Of a stretch of DNA of 64,000 nucleotides, positions 8,750 through 14,714 are shown piece after piece. Position numbers and translations under genes: made by a program. The first letter of the stretch is position 1. Every line of letters begins with the position of its first letter. Where the stretch lies: the NCBI RefSeq assembly GCF_016612995.1, contig NZ_JAEOAH010000041.1, forward strand, positions 1 to 64,000. Reading direction: 5' to 3'. Under the pieces are notes generated by a model, which worked only from the letters and a program-made list of their open reading frames with translations, was not told where the DNA came from and did not search any database. The stretch is from Viridibacillus soli (GTDB taxonomy: Bacteria; Bacillota; Bacilli; Bacillales_A; Planococcaceae).

Positions 8750-9328
8750 TTATTCAGCCTTGTTAATTAATTCTTTCATCAATGCCTCATTCATTGGACC
8801 TTCAATAATGTCAATCATGTTGCCTTTTGTATCAATCATATAAGTCGTTGGCAGTGAAAGTACTTGATATGTACTACCTGCAAACCCTTCTTCATCTAAC
8901 AAAACTTCAAAAGTTAGTCCATGTTCTTTCACAAATTGAGCAGCCGCTTCTTCTCCCTTATCCTTATTTGTTACGTTAACCGCTAAAATTTCAACACCTT
9001 GATTTTTATACTCCTCATAAATCTTTTGCATATGCGGCACTTCTTCTTTACAAGGTGGACACCATGTTGCCCAAAAATTTAAAATCACCTTTTTTCCTAC
9101 ATAATCCGATAAACGTACTGTTTCACCTTCTAACGTTTTCAACTTAAAATCGGGTGCTACATACTCTACTTGATATGTAGTATCCTCTTTATCATTAGTA
9201 GCTGCTGTTTCGGTTTTTTTAGCTGTTTCAGCTGTTTTCGTTGTTTCTTTCTCGTTACCGAGAACATTCATTGCAACTATCGTTATTAAACCCATGATAA
9301 TAATGATAGTAATCAGATTCTTAACCAC
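8750..9328 (-). CDS. TlpA/ResA-like membrane-anchored thiol-disulfide oxidoreductase
   Basis: 192 residues: an N-terminal signal anchor (VKNLITIIIIMGLITIVAMN), a Lys/Thr/Glu-rich linker and a thioredoxin fold facing outside the membrane. The redox motif is in FWATWCPPCKEEVP, and the cis-proline region is SLPTTYMID. Members reduce apocytochrome c cysteines (ResA) or other extracytoplasmic thiols. The GTG at 9328 is chosen because GGAGGT lies 9 bp upstream. It lies downstream of the two NosL-like genes in the same direction, separated by the hairpin repeat at 9391. That context suggests a role in reducing their CxxC metal sites (inference). Confidence 0.85.
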   Translation of the reverse strand: MVKNLITIIIIMGLITIVAMNVLGNEKETTKTAETAKKTETAATNDKEDTTYQVEYVAPDFKLKTLEGETVRLSDYVGKKVILNFWATWCPPCKEEVPHMQKIYEEYKNQGVEILAVNVTNKDKGEEAAAQFVKEHGLTFEVLLDEEGFAGSTYQVLSLPTTYMIDTKGNMIDIIEGPMNEALMKELINKAE

Positions 9329-9390
9329 GAATGTAATACCTCCAATTTTGTAAATTAATAAGGAATAAATGATAAAACAGATTGTTTCAA

Positions 9391-9470
9391 CTAATGACAC
9401 AAAGCGAAAACTCCTAACGTGATTTGTCTCAACAACAATTACGATACATGAGTTTTCGCTTTTCTATTAG
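9391..9470. repeat. 80-bp palindromic repeat, copy 1 (MITE-like)
   Basis: The ends AAAGCGAAAACTC and GAGTTTTCGCTTT form a 13-bp stem. The whole 80 bp recurs in inverted orientation at 11850-11929 with only a few differences. It sits between the 3' end of the long NosL-like gene and the thioredoxin gene and may also act as its terminator. Confidence 0.85.
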
Positions 9471-9508
9471 TCCAAAATGGTAAATATTTAAATTTTTGTT
9501 ATTTAAAA

Positions 9509-11182
9509 TCACTGTGCTGATTTATCAACCTCGTATTGATAATTCATTCCCTTATTATTCGTTTTCGTATATTCAATGATATTTTCTAATTTTTCAGCTA
9601 CTACATTTTCTTTGCTCACACCTAGGTAGTTTGCAGCACTTGATAAATCTGTGAAATGGAAAAGATTCCAACCCATGATCCCTTTGGCTGTTTCACCATT
9701 ATTAAATTTTACAGTTACTGCATTTTCAGCTGCAATCCAGTTATTTAAGCGTGATGCTGTTGCACTATAATCACGAACATATCTATTAGTAAATGCTATA
9801 CCATTTGCATGTTCTTGATGATACATACATCCAATTCTACAAAAATAATGTGTAGCTCCTTCTTGATCAATCGCTTTGGCAGAATACACTTTATTTGGGT
9901 CAGTGTTATGAAGATCCATACGACATACTTCACAATGTACACCCGTTTGGGTTACTTCTGTAAATTCAGAAATTCCATCGATAGTAATTGTTTTTACTGC
10001 TTTATTCCCCAATTTGTCCTCAGCATACACTGTATAAACGCCATTTTTTAGTGTGATAATTTTATCATTTTGATTCGCATTTTGTAATGGTGCTATTCTT
10101 GAACCTTTATCAACGAAGTATTCAACACCTTTATTTCCATATGCCCATTTTTGATCTTGAATCCCATTATCATCAGTAGTTGAAACTTGTATTTTTTTAC
10201 TTACTGCTGTTGCATCACTTTCAGGTATTGAAAGTGTTATTGCTGGTGCCGTTTTATCGATATTTGATATTGTGATTATTTGAATGTGCTTATTTCCTGC
10301 GCTGTCTTTGGCGTATACTGTGTATGTTCCATTTGTTGCAATTTCGAATGTGTTGCCCGTAAATTTTGTACCATTCTTTGTGAAATACGTAGCTGTTTGG
10401 TTATCACTTGCCCATTTTTTTGATACTACCCTCACATTTTCATTAATCGAAGCAGTTACTATTACATTTTCATTTGTAGCATCCGTTGTACTTGTACTTA
10501 ATGAAATAGTTGGATTTGTTTTATCGATATTAGAGATTTTTATTGATTTTGTTCTTTTATTACCATTATCGTCTAAAGCATAAACTGTATATGTTCCATT
10601 TTTACTTACTGTAAATGAGTTATCTGTCAATGTTGTGTCTGCAGTTGAAAATTTATTTGCTGGCTTTGTACCAATTGCCCATTTTTTAAAGGTCACTTTC
10701 TTATTATCTGTAACAGCTACATTCACTGTGACATCTGTATTCGTTGGCTTCGTTGTACTCGCTTTTAATACAATACTTGGTGCTTCTTTATTATATTTTG
10801 CCTGGGCACTAGTTTTAATTGTATTTAATTTAACCTTTTTTAATGTTACGTTGTTTTTCGTTTTATAAGCTTTAATATATTTATCTGCAGCTGCTGCTTT
10901 TGAGAAATAAATATTTTTTGAAGCATTAGTTTTAACAATCGTTACTGAGTCTAACGCAACCCATTTTTTTGTACTATAATCCTGAACTTTTTTTGTGAGT
11001 GTAACCCCTTCATTTAATTCATCATATAACAATGAAATTACATCCTTATAATAAACTACTTCTCCATTTTTAATAGCTTGCACATCTGTAGTTGCTGCAA
11101 ATACACTTGAATTTTGATTACCATTTAAAAATGCTACTAAAATTACACATATAAACAATCCAAACCCTAAATATTTTTTCAT
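9509..11182 (-). CDS. Exported NosL-like protein with central Ig-like repeats
   Basis: 557 residues. A signal peptide (KKYLGFGLFICVILVAFLNG) is followed by a NosL-like segment without cysteines (VQAIKNGEVVYYKDVISLLYDE, about 33-130). Three Ig-like repeats follow (about 145-395), each ending in 'NGTYTVYA-D--GNK', as in bacterial surface proteins. A second NosL-like domain carries a CEVCRMD motif near residue 414 and FCRIGCMYH further on. NosL proteins bind Cu(I) through CxxC-x-M. The first domain is clearly a relative of the neighbouring 162-residue protein but lacks both CxxC and the later Cys. There is no LPXTG or membrane anchor, so it is probably secreted or loosely wall-associated. Confidence 0.8.
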   Translation of the reverse strand: MKKYLGFGLFICVILVAFLNGNQNSSVFAATTDVQAIKNGEVVYYKDVISLLYDELNEGVTLTKKVQDYSTKKWVALDSVTIVKTNASKNIYFSKAAAADKYIKAYKTKNNVTLKKVKLNTIKTSAQAKYNKEAPSIVLKASTTKPTNTDVTVNVAVTDNKKVTFKKWAIGTKPANKFSTADTTLTDNSFTVSKNGTYTVYALDDNGNKRTKSIKISNIDKTNPTISLSTSTTDATNENVIVTASINENVRVVSKKWASDNQTATYFTKNGTKFTGNTFEIATNGTYTVYAKDSAGNKHIQIITISNIDKTAPAITLSIPESDATAVSKKIQVSTTDDNGIQDQKWAYGNKGVEYFVDKGSRIAPLQNANQNDKIITLKNGVYTVYAEDKLGNKAVKTITIDGISEFTEVTQTGVHCEVCRMDLHNTDPNKVYSAKAIDQEGATHYFCRIGCMYHQEHANGIAFTNRYVRDYSATASRLNNWIAAENAVTVKFNNGETAKGIMGWNLFHFTDLSSAANYLGVSKENVVAEKLENIIEYTKTNNKGMNYQYEVDKSAQ

Positions 11183-11226
11183 TTTCTATATTTTCCCTTC
11201 TGAATTTATTGTGTTTTTAAATATAC

Positions 11227-11715
11227 TTATTGATATTTCTGAACGCTCTCTTTTCGAACAGTTTTAAACGGGACAATCTTTGTACCTGAATGTTTGGCTA
11301 CATAATTCTTCGCATCAGCTGCTTTAGCAAAATATATATAACCATCGTCCATTGGCGAAGCTAGCGATGTTTTAACATAAGTCGCCTTTTCAGCTTGAAC
11401 CCACTTCAATGTTTTGTAATCACGAACATACTTTTTATTTGTTGTTTTATTTTTTACTTCATCGTATAAAAGACAACCAATGTCATCGTAATAAACCACC
11501 TTACCTTTCTTTTTAATTGCCTGCGCTGAAAAAACACCCATTTTATAACTTTTTTGGTACACAACCATATTACAAAATGCGCAATTTGTATTATTAGGTA
11601 CATCTTTTTCTAGACTAGACTTAGCTGCCTCAGCATTCATTTTGTGCTTATTGTCTATAAAATCTACGGAGATGATACTTAACAATATAACTCCTAATAC
11701 GAATAGTTTTTTCAA
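11227..11715 (-). CDS. NosL-like copper-binding exported protein
   Basis: 162 residues. The N-terminal hydrophobic segment (KKLFVLGVILLSIISVDF) is a signal peptide or anchor. The motif CAFCNMVVYQ (about residue 43) is the NosL CxxC-x-M copper site. It is followed by 'VVYYDDIGCLLYDE', 'YVRDYKTLKWV' and 'YIYFAKAADAKNYV', the last of which matches the usual NosL end. The TTG start at 11715 has GGAGA upstream. It is 44 bp before the longer NosL-Ig gene and surely co-transcribed with it. In other bacteria NosL delivers copper to nitrous oxide reductase, but no nos gene is here, so the partner is unknown. Confidence 0.8.
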   Translation of the reverse strand: MKKLFVLGVILLSIISVDFIDNKHKMNAEAAKSSLEKDVPNNTNCAFCNMVVYQKSYKMGVFSAQAIKKKGKVVYYDDIGCLLYDEVKNKTTNKKYVRDYKTLKWVQAEKATYVKTSLASPMDDGYIYFAKAADAKNYVAKHSGTKIVPFKTVRKESVQKYQ

Positions 11716-11849
11716 TGTTTACAATCTCCTTTCAATTTCCAATAATACAATACAGATGTGAAGTAAGATGAAAGTAACTGTGAAATAATAGAAAAATTTA
11801 CTAAAATAGGAGTTAACGTAATGAGGTATTAAATATTAACTATTTTCGA

Positions 11850-11929
11850 ATAGAAGAAAAGCGAAAACTCATACATCGTAATTGTTGTCGAGACAAATCA
11901 CGTTAGGAGTTTTCGCTTTGTGTTATTAG
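11850..11929. repeat. 80-bp palindromic repeat, copy 2 (inverted)
   Basis: Reverse complement of the repeat at 9391-9470 with three or four differences and one short indel. It has the same 13-bp stem of AAAGCGAAAACTC and GAGTTTTCGCTTT. Together the two copies bracket the nosL pair. Confidence 0.85.
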
Positions 11930-11984
11930 TCTATTAAATTTATTTTACAATTACCCTTTTTAAAGTTTTTCATCAGAAAAGGAA

Positions 11985-12121
11985 ATGAATATATTTCAAG
12001 TGGAAGTCATACAAGAATATGAGCTTCCTTACACAATAGTGAACGTTAGTTTCACGCATATGCAACGGAACAACTTGTAAATGAAAAGGCACAAGTTATT
12101 AGTGTGGGGACTATGAGTTAA
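11985..12121 (+). pseudogene. Frameshifted scrap of an unknown small protein
   Basis: An ATG behind AAAGGAA opens a 31-codon frame (MNIFQVEVIQEYELPYTIVN...) that stops at 12080. Another frame continues HAYATEQLVNEKAQVISVGT and stops at 12121, 8 bp before att site D. The two pieces look like one protein broken by a frameshift. I do not recognise the family. Confidence 0.3.
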
Positions 12122-12129
12122 AACCTCCC

Positions 12130-12150
12130 CTATTTGTGGTACGGTTCTCC
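12130..12150 (-). repeat. SCC-like att site D (synonymously diverged rlmH 3' end)
   Basis: Minus-strand codons GGA GAA CCG TAC CAC AAA TAG still read GEPYHK-stop, although six of the seven codons differ from rlmH at the third base (or stop type). The left flank AAACCTCC and right flank TAAGTGCGGTTTTT (12161-12174) form the inverted termini. Confidence 0.8.
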
Positions 12151-12214
12151 GTAACATGAATAAGTGCGGTTTTTTCCAATCAGATTTATAATATTCTCCA
12201 AGGATGTGATTGTA

Positions 12215-12844
12215 ATGAATTTAGGAATTGGCTTTCTACCTAAAAAGTATTATGCAAATGCACCTTCAACTGGGGGCTATAACTTTTTTATTAAGGAAGG
12301 TATTCAATACGCCATTAATATTGGCAAGATGTATTATCCAGACTATACAGACGAACAACTTGCTCTATTTACAGAAAGCTTAGCTCCATTCCCACTTTAT
12401 TATTTATTCGAGCAGAGCGATAGAAAAATTATAAAAGTGATAAAACAACAATTACATGATGCACAGCTACCATTTGAAGTATTTTATCAATCAAAAAACA
12501 GCACTTATTTAATGATCACTATCACAAATCATCAAGAACTAATACACTTAATTCCTATCATGATTTGGCAGCATAATTATAATATGAGCTCTTTTTGGTC
12601 AAATCGAAAAGATACTTTTACGATAGAGAGTAAAATTTGGGACGCAAAACGTACAGATGGGATAGATGCTTCTATAGAGGACACCCTGTGTATTCATTTT
12701 AACGAACCAACAACTGCATTTTTATTTAGTCATGACTTCAAAGGTACTGATATTTTTTCAAACGAAAATCACTTTTCAACATTAGAAGATGTACAAAAGT
12801 TACTACCCTCATTTATTAAAATTAACATTATTGAATATGGATAA
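12215..12844 (+). CDS. Hypothetical protein
   Basis: 209 residues starting MNLGIGFLPKKYYANAPSTG; I do not recognise the family. It has no signal peptide, cysteine cluster or membrane helix. It is rich in aromatic residues (FPLYYLFEQ, MIWQHNYNMSSFW), compatible with a globular cytosolic protein. The ATG at 12215 has AAGGATG upstream. The in-frame ATG at 12164 lies in the inverted terminus of att site D and has no ribosome site. It is the first gene of segment D-E and converges on the nucleotidyltransferase gene, sharing the hairpin terminator at 12848. Confidence 0.7.
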   Translation: MNLGIGFLPKKYYANAPSTGGYNFFIKEGIQYAINIGKMYYPDYTDEQLALFTESLAPFPLYYLFEQSDRKIIKVIKQQLHDAQLPFEVFYQSKNSTYLMITITNHQELIHLIPIMIWQHNYNMSSFWSNRKDTFTIESKIWDAKRTDGIDASIEDTLCIHFNEPTTAFLFSHDFKGTDIFSNENHFSTLEDVQKLLPSFIKINIIEYG

Positions 12845-12847
12845 ATG

Positions 12848-12897
12848 AAAACCATCTAGAACGCTGACACTACAATATTCTAGGTGGTTCTTTTCAT
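12848..12897. terminator. Shared hairpin terminator between convergent genes
   Basis: AACCATCTAGAA pairs with TTCTAGGTGGTT around a 16-nt loop and is followed by CTTTT on the plus strand. It serves the hypothetical gene and perhaps weakly the converging nucleotidyltransferase gene. Confidence 0.75.
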
Positions 12898-12910
12898 AAG
12901 CCGCATTTAC

Positions 12911-13696
12911 TTATTTCCAAACTTCCTGCAATGTATTTCTAAACAATTCATCTAATATTTTAGTAGGATCCTTCGCTTCAACTTTGAGTGATTTAACATT
13001 TTCTTCGAGTCGTTCCATTTCACTTTCTACAAAGTCGTTAATCACATAAATACGGGGTTCAATATCTAACTCATCACCTATTAGCTTTCGTTTTAAAAGA
13101 TGCTCAATTGCATTTTTTAATTCGCCCTCCTGAAGGCTATCTTCCAATAGTTCATGGAAGCTAATTGGAGGTGTCGTATTATATTTCTCTATCCACTTGC
13201 AAGCCAATATCGGCCGAAGTACATAAAAATATTTTTTTATTCTTACTTCTGGTCCCTGCAGGTACTCACGATAATTGTTTTTTGCCATGTTTAAATAATG
13301 GTGAAGCATCGAATTTGGATAAAATACACTCGATTCCAAAGACCGTATGTTATCAACAAATGAGTATTTTTGATAATAAATAATATTGCTTCTTAACCAT
13401 TCTAAAAGTGGCGGATTATTTTTTCTAAATAGGCGTAGCGCTTTTGTGATTTCCCAACCGCTTATATCTAATAAATCATTAATTGGTTCTTCAATTACAT
13501 CTCTCTTTACTCCAATTCCTTGTGGATCAATCGAGAGATACCATTCTGAAGGATGAATATAAATAAATCGAACATCATAATCACTGTCTTTTGAAGGAAA
13601 GCCCCATGCTCTACTTCCTGATTCGACAGCATATAAAATCTTTACCTTATATTTCTCTTCTATTTCTAACAATTTCTTTTGAATGATTTCGTTCAT
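12911..13696 (-). CDS. YcgL-like predicted nucleotidyltransferase
   Basis: 261 residues. The N-terminal part holds the nucleotidyltransferase-fold motif ESGSRAWGFPSKDSDYDVRF (about 26-45), with the GS and DxD residues that bind metal and NTP. A helical region (about 95-250) follows, containing 'SMLHHYLNMAKNNYREYL' and 'KKYFYVLRPILACKWI', typical of the YcgL / PF10127 family. Such proteins occur in phages and accessory islands and may modify RNA or nucleotides; the substrate is not established. AAAGGAGAAATG gives the start. It is transcribed away from rlmH and ends convergently with the unknown gene of segment D-E. Confidence 0.82.
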   Translation of the reverse strand: MNEIIQKKLLEIEEKYKVKILYAVESGSRAWGFPSKDSDYDVRFIYIHPSEWYLSIDPQGIGVKRDVIEEPINDLLDISGWEITKALRLFRKNNPPLLEWLRSNIIYYQKYSFVDNIRSLESSVFYPNSMLHHYLNMAKNNYREYLQGPEVRIKKYFYVLRPILACKWIEKYNTTPPISFHELLEDSLQEGELKNAIEHLLKRKLIGDELDIEPRIYVINDFVESEMERLEENVKSLKVEAKDPTKILDELFRNTLQEVWK

Positions 13697-13814
13697 TTAC
13701 ATTTCTCCTTTCATTATGAGCTTAGAAAAACTAGCTTCATCGTTTCTTAATTTCAACTTAACGCTTTAGTAAGAGGATTATCAATTAAATTAAAGAATCC
13801 CACATTAACCGCGC

Positions 13815-13835
13815 TTACTTATGATAAGGTTCACC
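13815..13835 (-). repeat. SCC-like att site E (authentic rlmH 3' end)
   Basis: These are the last seven codons of rlmH including the stop. The equivalent sequence in staphylococcal rlmH (orfX) is the SCC insertion site, with core TATCATAA, which is present here. The left flank TTAACCGCGC, read with the core TTA, is the inverted partner of TAAGTGCGGTT right of site D, giving segment D-E near-perfect terminal inverted repeats. Confidence 0.88.
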
Positions 13836-14294
13836 CTTCATAATCCTAAAACTCCGATAAATCTGCTCCACCAACACTAACTTCATCAACTGATGAGGTA
13901 ATGTCATCTTCCCGAACGATTGTTTTTCATTCGCACGTTTTAATACATCATCATGTAACCCCAGAGAACCGCCGATGACGAAGGCGATTTTGCTTTTGCC
14001 GTATGTCATAAGCGATTCGATGTCTTTGGACATTTCTTCAGATGTTTTCATTTTGCCATTAATGGCTAGAGCGATGACGTGAGTGTCTGGTGAAATTTTG
14101 GCTAAAATGCGTTCGCCTTCTTTTTTCTTAACGATTTCCATTTCAGCATCGCTTAATTGTTCGGGCGCCTTTTCGTCAGGAACTTCAATGAGATCGATTT
14201 TAGCATAGGCGCCAAGTCGTTTGACGTACTCCTCAATACCCATTTTTAAATACTTTTCTTTTAATTTCCCAACGGTAATAATCGCTATATTCAC
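13815..14294 (-). CDS. rlmH: 23S rRNA pseudouridine-1915 N3-methyltransferase
   Basis: 159 residues, full length for RlmH, a SPOUT methyltransferase that methylates pseudouridine 1915 in helix 69 of 23S rRNA using S-adenosylmethionine. The opening [20 protein letters not shown], the SAM knot with '[18 protein letters not shown]' and the C-terminal '[19 protein letters not shown]' are diagnostic. It acts as a homodimer on assembled 70S ribosomes. In staphylococci this gene is the integration target of SCC elements. Here the same end is repeated four more times downstream. Its 5' side lies 90 bp from the CxxH/CxxC gene inside a cluster of DnaA boxes. Confidence 0.97.
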   Translation of the reverse strand: MNIAIITVGKLKEKYLKMGIEEYVKRLGAYAKIDLIEVPDEKAPEQLSDAEMEIVKKKEGERILAKISPDTHVIALAINGKMKTSEEMSKDIESLMTYGKSKIAFVIGGSLGLHDDVLKRANEKQSFGKMTLPHQLMKLVLVEQIYRSFRIMKGEPYHK

Positions 14295-14384
14295 AAGTTA
14301 TCCACCTTCACATTTAATTTACAAACACGTTATCCACAGAAGTTATACACATATCCACAAGCCGAATCAATATGTTGTGGTCGC

Positions 14385-14549
14385 TCATTCGTTCGCCACA
14401 ACATATGTTGCTAGCTCTTCGCAATACTTGCAACTTGTGGATAACTTTTCTTCCTCTGTTGCCATTTCAAATAATGGTACTTCTTTCTGTTCTGCAACAA
14501 ACATGTCTAAAGCGTGTCCTATATGAGTTTCACAGCTGTATATTTTCAA
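14385..14549 (-). CDS. CxxH/CxxC small protein (BA_5709 type)
   Basis: 54 residues read manually from the minus strand: TTG start at 14549 with AAAGGATG upstream, stop TGA at 14385. The protein has a Cys/His pair near the start (YSCETHIGHALDMFV) and a CKYC pair near the end (STSCKYCEELATYVV). This fits a single zinc-binding knuckle as in the CxxH/CxxC protein family found beside rlmH in many Bacillales. It lies in the same direction as, and between, htrC and rlmH. Its coding sequence contains one of the perfect DnaA boxes. Function unknown. Confidence 0.8.
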   Translation of the reverse strand: MKIYSCETHIGHALDMFVAEQKEVPLFEMATEEEKLSTSCKYCEELATYVVANE

Positions 14550-14633
14550 AATATTTCATCCTTTCAATTTTCAAAATTCCCAAAACTTATACACAATTCG
14601 CTTGATGTTATCCACAGTCTATTGTAACAAACG

Positions 14634-14677
14634 AAAAGCGAGCAGGAAAGGCACGCTTTCACGTTTCTGCTCGCTTT
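14634..14677 (-). terminator. Intrinsic terminator after htrC
   Basis: AAAGCGAGCAG pairs with CTGCTCGCTTT, extended by AAA/TTT. On the minus strand the stem ends in a TTTT run. It separates htrC from the CxxH/CxxC gene. Confidence 0.85.
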
Positions 14678-14714
14678 GTAAATATTTCGTGGATAACTAT
14701 CATTATCCACAAGT

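Larger units (their letters stand above)
11716..12214. other. Intergenic stretch with repeat copy 2, a gene scrap and att site D
   Basis: Contains the second 80-bp palindromic repeat (11850-11929), a frameshifted coding scrap (11985-12121) and att site D (12130-12150). The promoter of the nosL pair should lie in 11720-11850, but no strong consensus is visible. Confidence 0.6.
14298..14711. promoter_or_regulatory. DnaA-box cluster near rlmH
   Basis: Nine sequences close to TTATCCACA lie within 414 bp. Perfect boxes are at 14330, 14436 (minus), 14608 and 14703. TTATACACA occurs at 14343 and 14587. One-mismatch boxes are at 14298, 14351 and 14688 (minus). The density matches oriC, although dnaA is 33 kb away. 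A DnaA titration or regulatory cluster is likely. Confidence 0.75.

Noticed and set aside
10284-10868. Hydrophobic plus-strand frames inside the NosL-Ig gene
   Set aside because: They are antisense shadows of Thr/Lys/Asn-rich repeats and lack ribosome sites.
1-13835. A true staphylococcal SCCmec or SCC element
   Set aside because: No ccr, mec, restriction or other typical SCC gene is visible and the host genes are not staphylococcal. Only the att architecture is shared.
14221-14605. Two plus-strand frames between rlmH and htrC
   Set aside because: They run antisense to rlmH and to the well-supported CxxH/CxxC gene and have no coding signature.
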